In this document: positions 51,412 through 60,902 of the stretch, piece by piece | Position numbering within the stretch: the first letter of the stretch is position 1 | How the letters are laid out: each line of letters opens with the position of its first letter | From: Pseudomonas fluorescens | Lineage (GTDB): Bacteria; Pseudomonadota; Gammaproteobacteria; Pseudomonadales; Pseudomonadaceae | Reading direction: 5' to 3' | NCBI RefSeq assembly: GCF_001708445.1 | Contig: NZ_CP015637.1 | Span: 1,985,001-2,049,000, forward strand | Length of the DNA stretch: 64,000 nt | The notes under the pieces: generated by a model | Databases searched by the model: none | The model's input: the letters and a program-made list of their open reading frames with translations, nothing else | Told to the model about the DNA's origin: nothing | Position numbers and translations under genes: made by a program

Positions 51412-53769
51412 GTGGATTTACAGCAGGGTTTTGTCCTGACCCGGCATTGGCGCGACACCCCTGGGGGCACGGAGGTCAGCTTCTGGCTGGCCACGGACCT
51501 TGGGCCACGGTTTATCCGCCTCCCCGTGCAAACCTCGGTGATGTTCATTCCCGAGGCCCACCGCAAGCCGCTGGATTGGTTGCTCAAGGATGAGCGCGAT
51601 ATCGAGTTGCGGCCGTTGCAACTGTGCGACTTCCATCACCGCCCGGTCCTGGGCCTGTACACCCGTCAGCATCGTCAGGCGATGGATCTGGAAAAACGCT
51701 TGCGCACCGCCGGGGTGGATGTCTACGAAGGCGATGTACGGCCCCCCGAGCGCTACATGATGGAACGCTTCATCACCGCCCCGGTGTGGTTCGGCGGCAC
51801 GCCGGATGCCAGCGGCACGCTGCTCGACGCGCAGATGAAACCCGCGCCGGACTACCGCCCCTCGCTCAAGCTGGTATCCCTCGACATCGAGACCACGGCC
51901 CAGGGCGATCTCTACTCCATCGCCCTCGAAGGTTGCGGCGAACGCCAGGTGTACATGCTCGGTCCACCGAACAACACCGACGCAGTCGACTTCAAGCTCG
52001 ACTACTGCGAGACCCGCGCCCAATTGCTCGAACGCCTCAATCAATGGCTCGCCACCCATGATCCCGATGCCATCATCGGCTGGAACCTGGTGCAGTTCGA
52101 CCTGCGCGTGCTCCACGAACATGCCAAGCGCCTCAATGTGCCGCTGCTGCTTGGCCGTGGCGCCGAGCCCATGGCCTGGCGCGAACATGGCAGCCGCAAT
52201 CACTATTTCGCCGCGGCGGCGGGGCGCTTGATCATCGATGGTATCGAAGCCCTGCGCTCCGCTACCTGGAGCTTTGAATCCTTCAGCCTGGAAAACGTCG
52301 CGCAAACCCTGCTTGGCGAGGGCAAGGACATCTCCACGCCGTACCAGCGCATGGACGAAATCAACCGCATGTTCGCCGAAGACAAGCCCGCCCTGGCGCG
52401 CTACAACCTCAAGGACTGCGAGCTGGTCACGCGGATTTTCGAGAAGACCGAGCTGCTCAAGTTCCTGCTCGAACGCGCCAGCGTCACCGGGTTGCCGGCC
52501 GATCGCAACGGTGGCTCGGTGGCCGCCTTCACGCACTTGTACCTGCCGCTGATGCACCGCCAGGGTTTCGTCGCGCCGAACCTGGGCGACAAGCCGCCCC
52601 AGGCCAGCCCCGGCGGTTTTGTCATGGACTCGCGCCCCGGCCTCTACGAATCGGTACTGGTGCTCGATTACAAAAGCCTCTATCCGTCGATTATCCGCAG
52701 CTTCCTGATCGATCCGGTGGGCCTGATCGAGGGCCTCAAGCACCCGGACGACAGCGAGTCCGTGGAAGGCTTTCGCGGTGCGCGCTTTTCCCGCACCCGG
52801 CATTGCCTGCCGTCCATCGTTGCTCGTGTTTCCGAAGGTCGCGAAGAGGCCAAGCGTGAACACAATGCGCCGCTGTCCCAGGCGCTGAAAATCATTATGA
52901 ACGCCTTCTATGGCGTACTCGGCTCCAGCGGTTGTCGCTTTTTCGATACACGGCTGGCCTCGTCGATCACGATGCGCGGCCACCAGATCATGCGCCAAAC
53001 CCGCGCGCTGGTCGAAGCCCAGGGCTATGAAGTGATCTACGGCGACACCGACTCCACCTTTGTCTGGCTCGGCAGCGCTCATTCCCAGGCCGATGCCAGC
53101 CGCATCGGCCGGGCACTGGTGCAGCACGTCAACGCATGGTGGCGCACGCATTTGCACGATGCGTTCGGCCTGCAAAGCGCCCTGGAACTGCAGTACGAAA
53201 CCCACTTCACCCGCTTCCTGATGCCCACCATCCGTGGCGCGGAGGAGGGCAGCAAGAAGCGCTACGCCGGCTTGGTGGTGCGCGCCGATGGTAGCGAGGA
53301 GATGGTCTACAAGGGCCTCGAAACCGTGCGCAGCGACTGGTCGCCCCTGGCCCGGCAATTCCAGCAGGAACTCTACCAGCGCATCTTCCATCGCCAGCCC
53401 CACCAGGACTATGTGCGCGACTACGTGCGGCGCACATTGAACGGCGAGCTCGACGAATTGCTCATCTACCGCAAGCGCCTGCGCCGCCAGCTTGATGACT
53501 ACGAACGCAACGTTCCGCCTCACGTGCGTGCTGCGCGCCTGGCCGACGACTACAACGACCGCCTGAACCGCCCACGCCAATACCAGCGCGGCGGCTGGAT
53601 CAGCTACGTGATCAGCGTCAATGGCCCCGAACCACTGGAAGTGCGCCAGGCGCCGATCGACTACGACCACTACGTTACCCGCCAGTTACAGCCGGTGGCC
53701 GATGCTATTTTGCCGTTCGTGAATGATGATTTCAGCACCCTGGTCGGTGGGCAAATGGGCCTGTTCTAA
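51412..53769 (+). CDS. polB: DNA polymerase II (family B)
   Basis: GTG 51412 follows TGAGGTGCGGTACG, a modest ribosome-binding site. The 785-residue protein has the family B order: N-terminal domain, 3'-5' exonuclease (Exo I SLDIETT at 157-162; Exo [14 protein letters not shown]; Exo [12 protein letters not shown]), then polymerase motifs A ([16 protein letters not shown]), B ([15 protein letters not shown]) and C ([10 protein letters not shown]). The C-terminal QMGLF is a beta-clamp-binding motif. Pol II works in replication restart and lesion bypass. I found no convincing LexA box in the 168 bases upstream, although the E. coli gene is SOS-regulated. Confidence 0.95.
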   Translation: MDLQQGFVLTRHWRDTPGGTEVSFWLATDLGPRFIRLPVQTSVMFIPEAHRKPLDWLLKDERDIELRPLQLCDFHHRPVLGLYTRQHRQAMDLEKRLRTAGVDVYEGDVRPPERYMMERFITAPVWFGGTPDASGTLLDAQMKPAPDYRPSLKLVSLDIETTAQGDLYSIALEGCGERQVYMLGPPNNTDAVDFKLDYCETRAQLLERLNQWLATHDPDAIIGWNLVQFDLRVLHEHAKRLNVPLLLGRGAEPMAWREHGSRNHYFAAAAGRLIIDGIEALRSATWSFESFSLENVAQTLLGEGKDISTPYQRMDEINRMFAEDKPALARYNLKDCELVTRIFEKTELLKFLLERASVTGLPADRNGGSVAAFTHLYLPLMHRQGFVAPNLGDKPPQASPGGFVMDSRPGLYESVLVLDYKSLYPSIIRSFLIDPVGLIEGLKHPDDSESVEGFRGARFSRTRHCLPSIVARVSEGREEAKREHNAPLSQALKIIMNAFYGVLGSSGCRFFDTRLASSITMRGHQIMRQTRALVEAQGYEVIYGDTDSTFVWLGSAHSQADASRIGRALVQHVNAWWRTHLHDAFGLQSALELQYETHFTRFLMPTIRGAEEGSKKRYAGLVVRADGSEEMVYKGLETVRSDWSPLARQFQQELYQRIFHRQPHQDYVRDYVRRTLNGELDELLIYRKRLRRQLDDYERNVPPHVRAARLADDYNDRLNRPRQYQRGGWISYVISVNGPEPLEVRQAPIDYDHYVTRQLQPVADAILPFVNDDFSTLVGGQMGLF

Positions 53770-53837
53770 AACACTTGCCTCGTCCGGGTGAGAGCCTGCA
53801 CTCTTGTTCTCTGACGACCATCCGACGGCGCCGCCCC

Positions 53838-54416
53838 ATGACCCACATCACCCTGACCGGCCACACGGTCGAGCTCTTGCCCCTGCAGCGTGAACACGCG
53901 GCCGCCTTGCTCGACGCAGCCGCCGACGGCGAGCTGTGGAACCTCAAGGTCACCCATGTACCGGGCCCGCACACGGTCGATCAATACATCGACACGGCCT
54001 TGGCCGGACGTGATGCCGGCACGGTTATCCCATTTGCCGTCGTGCGCCGGGACACCGGCCGGATCGTCGGCAGCACGCGGTTCTGGAAGGTTGACCGGGC
54101 CAATCGCAAGCTGGAAATCGGCCATACCTGGCTGGCGCAGTCCACCCAAAAAACCGCGATCAACACCGAAGCCAAGCTCTTGCTGCTGACTTACGCTTTC
54201 GAAGTCCTCGATTGCGTGCGCGTGCAATTCACCACCGACGAACTCAACGAAAAATCCCGAGCCGCGATTCTGCGCCTGGGCGCCGTCCAGGAAGGCATCG
54301 TGCGCCACGAACGCATCATGCCCGACGGGCGCAAGCGCAACTCGGTACGCTTCAGCATCATTGATTCGGAATGGTCGCAGGTGAAGGCCAACTTGCAGGC
54401 AAAGCTGCTGCGATAA
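53838..54416 (+). CDS. GNAT-family N-acetyltransferase (RimJ/RimL-like)
   Basis: ATG 53838 gives 192 residues with the GNAT fold of the RimJ/L type: LTGHTVELLPLQREHAAALLDAA at the start, GRIVGSTRFWKV in motif A's strand, and AILRLGAVQEGIVRHERIMPDGRKRNSVRFSII toward the end, which is split here by short strands. It transfers acetyl from acetyl-CoA to an unknown amine. It is 13 bases before the GST gene, probably co-transcribed. Confidence 0.87.
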   Translation: MTHITLTGHTVELLPLQREHAAALLDAAADGELWNLKVTHVPGPHTVDQYIDTALAGRDAGTVIPFAVVRRDTGRIVGSTRFWKVDRANRKLEIGHTWLAQSTQKTAINTEAKLLLLTYAFEVLDCVRVQFTTDELNEKSRAAILRLGAVQEGIVRHERIMPDGRKRNSVRFSIIDSEWSQVKANLQAKLLR

Positions 54417-54429
54417 GGAGGAAGCACCT

Positions 54430-55062
54430 ATGTACACGCTCTATGGCACAGACGAGTCGGGCTCCTGCATGATCGAAATCGCCCTGCAACGTTGCGCGGT
54501 GCCCTGGCAACGGGTGGACGCCAGTTCCTGGCAGGACGGTGCGGGCAGCGAAGCCCTGGCGCGCATCAACCCGCTCAAGCAGATCCCCACCCTGGTCACG
54601 CCCGATGGCCAGGTGTTGACCGAAAGTGCGGCGATCCTGATCCACCTGGGCCTGGAGTATCCCGACTCGCACCTGCTCAGCGGCGACCGTGCCCAGATCA
54701 TCAGGGGCCTGGTATACATCGCTGCCAATTGCTACTCGGCCATCGGCATCCTCGACTACCCACAGCGTTGGCTGGGGGATGCGGACCCGGCAGCACAAGC
54801 ACAATTGACCAGCGGCACGCGTCGCTACCTGCACCATGCCTGGGTGGTGTTTGCCAATCAGTTCGCCGGCCAGTTGTTTGCCCCGAACCAGGCGCCGAAT
54901 GCCCTGGGCATCATGGCGGCGGCGGTGTCGCGCTGGGACGAGGCGCGGGAGGCCCTGAACTCCCTGGCTCCAGGCTTTGCCCAGACCCTCGTGCGGGTGG
55001 ATGCCGACCCCATTGTCGCGCCTGTCTTTGCGCGACATTGGCCCGAGTGGAAGGTCTCGTAA
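54430..55062 (+). CDS. Glutathione S-transferase family protein
   Basis: The 210-residue protein has an N-terminal thioredoxin-like domain (MYTLYGTDESGSCMIEIAL; glutathione gamma-glutamyl contact in QVLTESAAIL, and cis-Pro in QIPTLVTPDG) and an all-helical C-terminal domain. Ser in SGSCM is at the likely activating position. RBS AAGGAGGAAG precedes ATG 54430. Substrate unknown. Confidence 0.88.
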   Translation: MYTLYGTDESGSCMIEIALQRCAVPWQRVDASSWQDGAGSEALARINPLKQIPTLVTPDGQVLTESAAILIHLGLEYPDSHLLSGDRAQIIRGLVYIAANCYSAIGILDYPQRWLGDADPAAQAQLTSGTRRYLHHAWVVFANQFAGQLFAPNQAPNALGIMAAAVSRWDEAREALNSLAPGFAQTLVRVDADPIVAPVFARHWPEWKVS

Positions 55063-55227
55063 TGTTTCCGCAATCAAAGGAAACAATGAGCATTGAACAG
55101 GCCAAAACCCTTGCGTAGCGGGCGCCCTGACCTACGCTTTCTTAAAGTGACGTAGGAATCATCCTTGAATTTGACTGTCGCAGACATGAAACTCAAGAAC
55201 CCTGCATGGAATTCAAAGGAGGTGCGC

Positions 55228-55812
55228 ATGCTCATCCGGTCGCTGACCCTGGCTACCTTGATGGCTTTTACGGGGCCGCTGTTGGCTGCTGATGATATCA
55301 ACCCGCTCAAGCAGGACTTGGGCAAAGCCCGGCCACTGGTGGTGGTGGAGCTTGATTCCGGTAATGCCACCTTGGCAGACCTGAAGAGACAACTGGACGA
55401 GCCTGCCACCAAGCAGTCGTTTGAAGAGCGCAACATGGTGTTCTACACCATCAAGTTCGGCAGCATCGGTGCCGAAGGGGAGAAGTTCGCCAAGGATCCC
55501 AAGGACAACAAGAAGCTCACTCCACCTGAAACCAATGCGCTGATCCGTGCCCTCAAACTGGGTGCCGGCAGCGGCACCAAAGTGATCCTGATCGGCAAGG
55601 ACGGCGAGAAGAAAGTCGAGAAGACCGTGCCACCGGATACCCTCGACCTGAAGGCGTTTTTCAGCGCCATCGACCAGATGCCCCAGGCTGAAAAAGAAGC
55701 CGCTGCCGTCGCAGAGCCCGAACCTGTGGCGCCCACTCCGGCCAAGGGCACCAAGCCAGCCAAGCCAGCCAAGCCCGGCAGCAAGCCTGCTCCGCAACAA
55801 CTGGATGACTGA
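55228..55812 (+). CDS. Exported DUF4174-type protein
   Basis: ATG 55228 is fixed by AAAGGAGGTG and gives 194 residues starting with a signal peptide (MLIRSLTLATLMAFTGPLLA, cleavage near LAA-DD). The thioredoxin-like domain (PLKQDLGKARPLVVVELDSG, SGTKVILIGKDGEKK) resembles DUF4174. The C-terminal tail is Ala/Pro/Lys-rich and repeated (PAKPAKPGSKPAP), probably disordered. Function unknown. The 55063-55227 gap upstream has no further feature I can support. Confidence 0.78.
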   Translation: MLIRSLTLATLMAFTGPLLAADDINPLKQDLGKARPLVVVELDSGNATLADLKRQLDEPATKQSFEERNMVFYTIKFGSIGAEGEKFAKDPKDNKKLTPPETNALIRALKLGAGSGTKVILIGKDGEKKVEKTVPPDTLDLKAFFSAIDQMPQAEKEAAAVAEPEPVAPTPAKGTKPAKPAKPGSKPAPQQLDD

Positions 55813-55814
55813 TC

Positions 55815-55852
55815 CAAAAAACCTGTGGGCGCTCGCGCCTACGGGTTTTTTT
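55815..55852. terminator. Bidirectional terminator between DUF4174 gene and pslL
   Basis: AACCTGTGGGCG / CGCCTACGGGTT forms a stem with two imperfect pairs around a CTCG loop. It has an A-run before and seven T after, so it can stop both convergent transcripts. Confidence 0.75.
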
Positions 55853-56879
55853 ACGCCTTGCGCAGGGCAAACGGAAAGTAGAAAAACCGCAAGAACGCCA
55901 CCCGCTTGATCACTTCCCCAATCAGCAACGGCGCCCCCACCGCCACCACAAACCCCACGCACGCCGCAAAAAATGCAGGCAGGCCCAGGCGCTCCATCAG
56001 GTCGAAGGTCTTGTGCTGGATTTCCCCATGGAAGATCAACAGGATCAGGGTCGACTGGCCGATGTAGGTCATCGCCCGGGTGATCAACGGCGACACCATC
56101 AGCACCCGCGCCAATGCCCAGCACAGGTAGACGCCAATCACCGCCAGCAAGCTGGTCCATAGCCAGTGGTCGTAGCGCCGTTGCGCCAGGTCCATGGTGT
56201 CGTGGCTATAAATGAACACCGCTGCGAACAGCACCACCGAAATCAGCAGCGTCAGCAGCGAGCCCTGATGCCTGCGTAACCTGTCGCGCAGCAGGTAACC
56301 GTAAATGAAACACGTGCTGCTGATCAGGGTGATATCGAGGCTGAACGGCAAGCCGGGCAACACCCAGGTTTGCCCTCCGACGTTGACTGGCAGTTGCCAG
56401 AAGAAGGGCAACATCCAGATGCCGATCAGCAAGGGCACCAGCATCAGCACGCAGCTCACCGCCAGCGACAGGCGTTCGATCAGCCGCAGCACGACCCAAC
56501 TGAACAGGATCGCCACCCAGAAATGCGGCAGGAACCACAACGCTTGCCAGGGGATAGTGTCCACCGAGGCATACAGCACACCGCCGATATCCGGCAGCAG
56601 TGGTTGGCCACGCAGCAGGTCGCGCACGATGACGTAGGTCAGCAGGGTGAAGAAAAACGGCTTGAGCAGGCCGTCCGCCTTGCGGACCGCCATCTGCGTG
56701 AAGGCTTGCTCCGGCTTGAAAAATACCCCGGACAAAAAGAAGAACAGCGGCAGCACGAACGACGCCAGGATCGGGTATAGCAGGTCCGGGGACGAGGCGA
56801 CGAACCAGCCATGGGCGTAGACGATTATCAGGATGCCAATGCCCTTGGCGATATCCATTTGAATCCAACGATGTTTCAC
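55851..56879 (-). CDS. pslL: Acyltransferase-3 family membrane protein PslL
   Basis: The 342-residue protein has about ten membrane helices and the acyltransferase-3 start MDIAKGIGILIIVYAHGWF (catalytic-type His in the first helix region). It takes the pslL position after pslK and has the length of P. aeruginosa PslL (about 346). The family O-acylates polysaccharides; its exact part in Psl synthesis is not settled. It ends at the bidirectional terminator and is the last psl gene here. Confidence 0.85.
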   Translation of the reverse strand: MKHRWIQMDIAKGIGILIIVYAHGWFVASSPDLLYPILASFVLPLFFFLSGVFFKPEQAFTQMAVRKADGLLKPFFFTLLTYVIVRDLLRGQPLLPDIGGVLYASVDTIPWQALWFLPHFWVAILFSWVVLRLIERLSLAVSCVLMLVPLLIGIWMLPFFWQLPVNVGGQTWVLPGLPFSLDITLISSTCFIYGYLLRDRLRRHQGSLLTLLISVVLFAAVFIYSHDTMDLAQRRYDHWLWTSLLAVIGVYLCWALARVLMVSPLITRAMTYIGQSTLILLIFHGEIQHKTFDLMERLGLPAFFAACVGFVVAVGAPLLIGEVIKRVAFLRFFYFPFALRKA

Positions 56880-56959
56880 CTGACCACCCCCTATTCATAA
56901 ACCCCACATTCCTGGGAGCGCTTCGCACCCTCAGGCAAGCGTGCTCGCCACAATTGGCG

Positions 56960-58369
56960 TCATGCCTTGCGCCACGGCTTGAGCCACAGGCCCATGGCCA
57001 ACAACACTGTGGCACCGGCCAGGGTGCCCAGCGCCAATTGCAGCCACACGCCGTCAATCCGAAACAGCCACAGCGCCGCCAGCCCCATCACCAGCGTACT
57101 GAGCAACCCGTGTCGCACCCACGGCAAGGCGCCGAGCAACCCCTGGCGCTGCATCAGCAACAGCGCGGTGCCGATCACCCCGGCCAGTGCCGCCAACGGA
57201 ATACCCGCCAGTCCGAACACAAAGGGCAGGGCACCCAGCAACAGCACATTGACCAGGCTGCCAAGCACCTCGCAACGCAGCGGCTGGCGCGTATCGCCAG
57301 CGGCATAGGCATACCGCGCAAGCAAGGCGTTCCATGCCCCGAACACCAGCGGCGCGGCGAACCATGCCAGCAACCAGGGCAGCGGCGAGTCGGCCGATTG
57401 CCTGGGCAACAGCAACGCCACCAGACTCGGCGCCGCGGCCACCAGGCCGACGCCAGCGGGCAGGGTCAACATGCTGGCGGTTTCCAGGCCGCGCTTGAGC
57501 AGGGCCAGGCGCTCATCGCCCTGGCGCCGGCTCATCATGCCCAGCAGCACCTGGTTGAGGCTCATCAGCGCAATCAACGGCAGGTTCATCAGCTTGCGTG
57601 CCAGGTTGACCCACGTCACCGCGCCTTCGCCCAGCAGCGACGCCACCAGCCGCTCGATCAGCGCCAGGCCCTGGCTGGCACCATTGCTCAGCAATAATGG
57701 CCCGATGCGCTGGCCCAACTCCCGCAGCGGTGCAACCGACAACTGCCAGCGCCACGGTCGCCAGCCCTGGCGCCACACCGAGGGCAACAGCGCCAACGGC
57801 ATCAACAGGCTGCCCGCCAGGCACGCCAGGGCCAGCGTGTGCGGCTGCGTCGAGGTGCCTGCCAGGGCTAGATAAATCACCGGCGGCAGGTTGAACAGCA
57901 GCGAGCCCAGCCCCGCCAGCACAAAGCGCTCGCTGGCCTGCAACGGAATACTGAACAACCCATGCAACATCAGCCCAGGCACGCACCAGGCGACAATCTG
58001 CAGGTTACTGCCAGCCAGCGTCGTGGCGCTCGCCGCCAACCCCGGGCCCAGTACCTGCACCAGCCAGGGCGCCAGCAGCGTCAGCAGCAGGCTGGTGCAC
58101 AGGGCAATCAGCAGCAGCGCTGGGAACAATGCCGCCAGCCAAGCCAGCCGCTCAGCGGCCTTGCGCGCCAGGTACAGCGGCAGTGCGGCGGCACTTAACA
58201 CGCCCCCGGCCAACGACATGCGCAACGCCTCGGGCAAGAACAGCGCGATCAGGAACGCATCGCTGCGCTCCCCTGCGCCCCAGGCCGCCACCAACAACCA
58301 TTCGCGGGCGAACCCCAGGCACAGGCCGAGCAAGGTCGCCAGGGTCAGCCACGCCGCAGAGCCGAGCAT
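56960..58369 (-). CDS. pslK: Flippase-like membrane protein PslK (MurJ/MVF type)
   Basis: The 469-residue polytopic protein has about 12-14 helices and MurJ/MVF features (GFAREWLLVAAWGAGERSDAF, ERLVASLLGEGAVTWVNLARKL). The length equals that of P. aeruginosa PslK. It is proposed to flip lipid-linked Psl repeat units across the inner membrane. It overlaps the pslJ stop by one base. An 80-base gap with a partial REP (about 56929-56951) separates it from pslL. Confidence 0.88.
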   Translation of the reverse strand: MLGSAAWLTLATLLGLCLGFAREWLLVAAWGAGERSDAFLIALFLPEALRMSLAGGVLSAAALPLYLARKAAERLAWLAALFPALLLIALCTSLLLTLLAPWLVQVLGPGLAASATTLAGSNLQIVAWCVPGLMLHGLFSIPLQASERFVLAGLGSLLFNLPPVIYLALAGTSTQPHTLALACLAGSLLMPLALLPSVWRQGWRPWRWQLSVAPLRELGQRIGPLLLSNGASQGLALIERLVASLLGEGAVTWVNLARKLMNLPLIALMSLNQVLLGMMSRRQGDERLALLKRGLETASMLTLPAGVGLVAAAPSLVALLLPRQSADSPLPWLLAWFAAPLVFGAWNALLARYAYAAGDTRQPLRCEVLGSLVNVLLLGALPFVFGLAGIPLAALAGVIGTALLLMQRQGLLGALPWVRHGLLSTLVMGLAALWLFRIDGVWLQLALGTLAGATVLLAMGLWLKPWRKA

Positions 58370-59802
58370 CAGGGACGCACGCCATCGAGCAGCGGCTTGC
58401 GATAAGCCACGCCCTTGAGCGGCGGCAGGCGCGCCGGAAACAACCGGCGCGCCTCCAGCACATTGATCCCCACCATCAGCCAGAACAACGCCACCATCAC
58501 CACCGCAAAGCTGAAGTAGTGGTCAAACAAGCCGCTGACCAGCGCTGAGAGAATCCCGGCGGTGGTGCCTAACCACAGCGCATTGTCCTTGGTCAGGCGG
58601 ATCGGGCCTTTTTCCGGGCGAGCTTCGCGCCACCAGCGCACGGTCACGGCGACAAACAGCAACATGCCCACCAGGCCGATCTTGTAGATGTAGTTCAGCC
58701 ACAGGTTGGAGATCCCCAGCAGGTGCGTGCCCGGCACCGGTGGGTCGACCTTGAAGCCGATACCCAGCGGGTACGCGGCAACCGCCTGGGGGAACAGGCG
58801 GTATTCATCGAAACGCACTTCGGTACTGGCGTTGTCCGATGAGAAAATCGTCGCCAGGCGCTCCTGCAACGGCGGATACGCCATCACCAGCGCCACCGTC
58901 AGTGCCGCGCCGATCATCAACAGGCGGCCGGTATACGGCACGCGACGCGTGGCCATCCACATCAGCACCAACGCCAGGCTGACCATCGCCCCCCGACTGC
59001 TGGCCAACAGCAACGCGGCCGCGCCCAGGCACGCCACAGCCAGGCCCAGTGCGCGTTTCCAGCCTCGTTCAGTCATGCCATAGCAGAACGCCAACGGCAG
59101 CAGCAACGCCATGATCCCGCCGATGGCATTCGGGTGAGTCCACGGCGAGCCCATGCGCGATGACATGGCCTCCAGGCCGAACTTCAACATGTCGTAGTTG
59201 GCGTAGTTGAACAGCCCCAGGAGCGGCGCAATCCCCGCCCCCGAACGTGTGCGCACGAACACCGCAATCGACAGCACCAGCATCGCCAGGGTGCCCAGCA
59301 GCAAGGCGATCACCAGGGATTCACGCTGCTTCTGGTCCACCAGCAATTTGGCGGCAAGGAACACCCCGGACAGGTTCAACAGCCAACGCAGCCAGTTGGC
59401 CAGGCCGCTGGCATCGGCGTGGGTGATGACCTGGCCGACGATAAACGGGAACACGCTGAACAGCATCAGCCCCAGCAGCATCTGGTCGGTGGGCCGCCGC
59501 GCCAAACCGGGGGGGTCGGGCAGGCGCGACAGAAACCCGTGCCACATCACCGCGCCCCAGGTCAGGGCCAGGATCGCCTCGCTGACGGTGGTGCGAATGC
59601 CCAGGTTGACCGTCGAGTACGGCATGAAGGTTGCCATCGCGGCGAACAGCAGCAGGCCCCAGAGCGGAAAACGCAAGATGGTCACCGCCGCCGCCAGGCC
59701 GATCACTGCGAGAAAGGCCTTGGCCGGTGACAACAGCAGGGCCAGGGCGCCGAACAGCACGCCAAAGAGGACGGCGACGAGACCGGTCAGGTTCAGCCTC
59801 AC
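58369..59802 (-). CDS. pslJ: O-antigen ligase/polymerase-like protein PslJ
   Basis: GTG 59802 overlaps the pslI stop (GTGA), which fixes the start and replaces the longer frame to 59868. The 477-residue product has about 12 membrane helices and a large periplasmic loop with the Wzy/WaaL-type region (VRFDEYRLFPQAVAAYPLGIG, HLLGISNLWLNYIYKIGLVG split by short gaps). It matches the length of P. aeruginosa PslJ and is the likely polymerase step. Confidence 0.88.
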   Translation of the reverse strand: MRLNLTGLVAVLFGVLFGALALLLSPAKAFLAVIGLAAAVTILRFPLWGLLLFAAMATFMPYSTVNLGIRTTVSEAILALTWGAVMWHGFLSRLPDPPGLARRPTDQMLLGLMLFSVFPFIVGQVITHADASGLANWLRWLLNLSGVFLAAKLLVDQKQRESLVIALLLGTLAMLVLSIAVFVRTRSGAGIAPLLGLFNYANYDMLKFGLEAMSSRMGSPWTHPNAIGGIMALLLPLAFCYGMTERGWKRALGLAVACLGAAALLLASSRGAMVSLALVLMWMATRRVPYTGRLLMIGAALTVALVMAYPPLQERLATIFSSDNASTEVRFDEYRLFPQAVAAYPLGIGFKVDPPVPGTHLLGISNLWLNYIYKIGLVGMLLFVAVTVRWWREARPEKGPIRLTKDNALWLGTTAGILSALVSGLFDHYFSFAVVMVALFWLMVGINVLEARRLFPARLPPLKGVAYRKPLLDGVRP

Positions 59803-60902
59803 GTCAATTCCTCGATCAATTCGGCGAGGCGCTGGCGATAGGCACGCTGATTGAAGCGCGCAGCCCATTGACGCCGCTGCTCGGGTGGCTCTTCATCGGG
59901 CCGCTCGGCCAGCGTCACCATCAACTGCACCAGCGCCGGTGCATCGGTGGGCGAAAAACGCGGCGCCGACGGCGGGGTGATTTCATCCAGTGAGGTACCG
60001 CTGGCCACGGCCACCGGCGTGCCGACGCTCAGGGCTTCGATCACCGGCAAGCCAAAGCCTTCGGCATAGGACGGCTGCCACAGGCGCGACGCCTGGCGGT
60101 ACAGCGCCTGCAACTCGGCATCCGACACGCCGCTCAAGGCGCGAACCCCCGGCAAGCTGCGCTGGGCCTCGGGCAAATGATCGAGGCTGCCCACCAGTAC
60201 CAGCTCAGGCACGCCAGGGGATTGGCGGCGCGCCTGCAGCCAGGCGTCCACCAGGAACGGTACGTTCTTACGCAGTTCCCGGGTGCCCACCAGCAGCCAG
60301 TAGCGTTCGGGCAGTTGGCGGGCGGCCAGGTCCGCCGCCCGTTCGGTAAAGCCATCGACCTGGTTGGGCAGCACACGAACCTTGCCCGCCGCGTTGGGAA
60401 ATAACCGCACGGTTTCATCGGTGCTGTACTGCGACGGTGTCCACACCCGGTCAGCGCTGTGGACTGCGTAGGCAATCGACAGGCGATCGCTGGTCTTGTA
60501 GATCAGCGCCTTCAAGCGGTTGGCGTGGTAGTTGTCCAAGGTGATCTGGAACAGGTCATGCAGCAGCACCACCGTGCGCAACCCCCTGGGCTTGGGCGGC
60601 AGTGGCAGGCCCATATTGAAGGTGCTGATGTACACATCGATGTGCTGTTCACGTAATGCCCGGGGCAAAAAGCCGGCTTCGAAACGCAGGCGATTGTGCG
60701 GCTGGTGCATCGCGGTCTTGGCGCAGCCCCAGTCGGGGCAGTGGGCCTGCAAGCGGGTTTGATCGCCCAGCGGCGCCACGGTAAAGCGTTCCAGCTCGAT
60801 ACCCGGCAGCGTGCGCAGGGCGCTTTCCAGCGCATACACCTGGCGACTGATGCCCGATTGCGGCGAGGTGCCGACGGTGCGGTAATCCAGGCCTACGCGC
60901 AT
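59799..60902 (-). CDS. pslI: Glycosyltransferase family 4-type PslI
   Basis: The 367-residue GT-B protein starts MRVGLDYRTVGTSPQSGISR. It has YWLLVGTRELRKNVPFLVDAW and the nucleotide-sugar-binding E-x7-E region LWQPSYAEGFGLPVIEALSVG near the C-terminus. The length equals that of P. aeruginosa PslI. It transfers a sugar in Psl repeat assembly. It overlaps pslH upstream by 10 bases and pslJ downstream by 4. Confidence 0.88.
   Translation of the reverse strand: MRVGLDYRTVGTSPQSGISRQVYALESALRTLPGIELERFTVAPLGDQTRLQAHCPDWGCAKTAMHQPHNRLRFEAGFLPRALREQHIDVYISTFNMGLPLPPKPRGLRTVVLLHDLFQITLDNYHANRLKALIYKTSDRLSIAYAVHSADRVWTPSQYSTDETVRLFPNAAGKVRVLPNQVDGFTERAADLAARQLPERYWLLVGTRELRKNVPFLVDAWLQARRQSPGVPELVLVGSLDHLPEAQRSLPGVRALSGVSDAELQALYRQASRLWQPSYAEGFGLPVIEALSVGTPVAVASGTSLDEITPPSAPRFSPTDAPALVQLMVTLAERPDEEPPEQRRQWAARFNQRAYRQRLAELIEELT

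Noticed and set aside
51418..53670. 750-residue minus-strand ORF opposite polB
   Set aside because: Antisense shadow of the clearly identified DNA polymerase II gene; no motif of its own.
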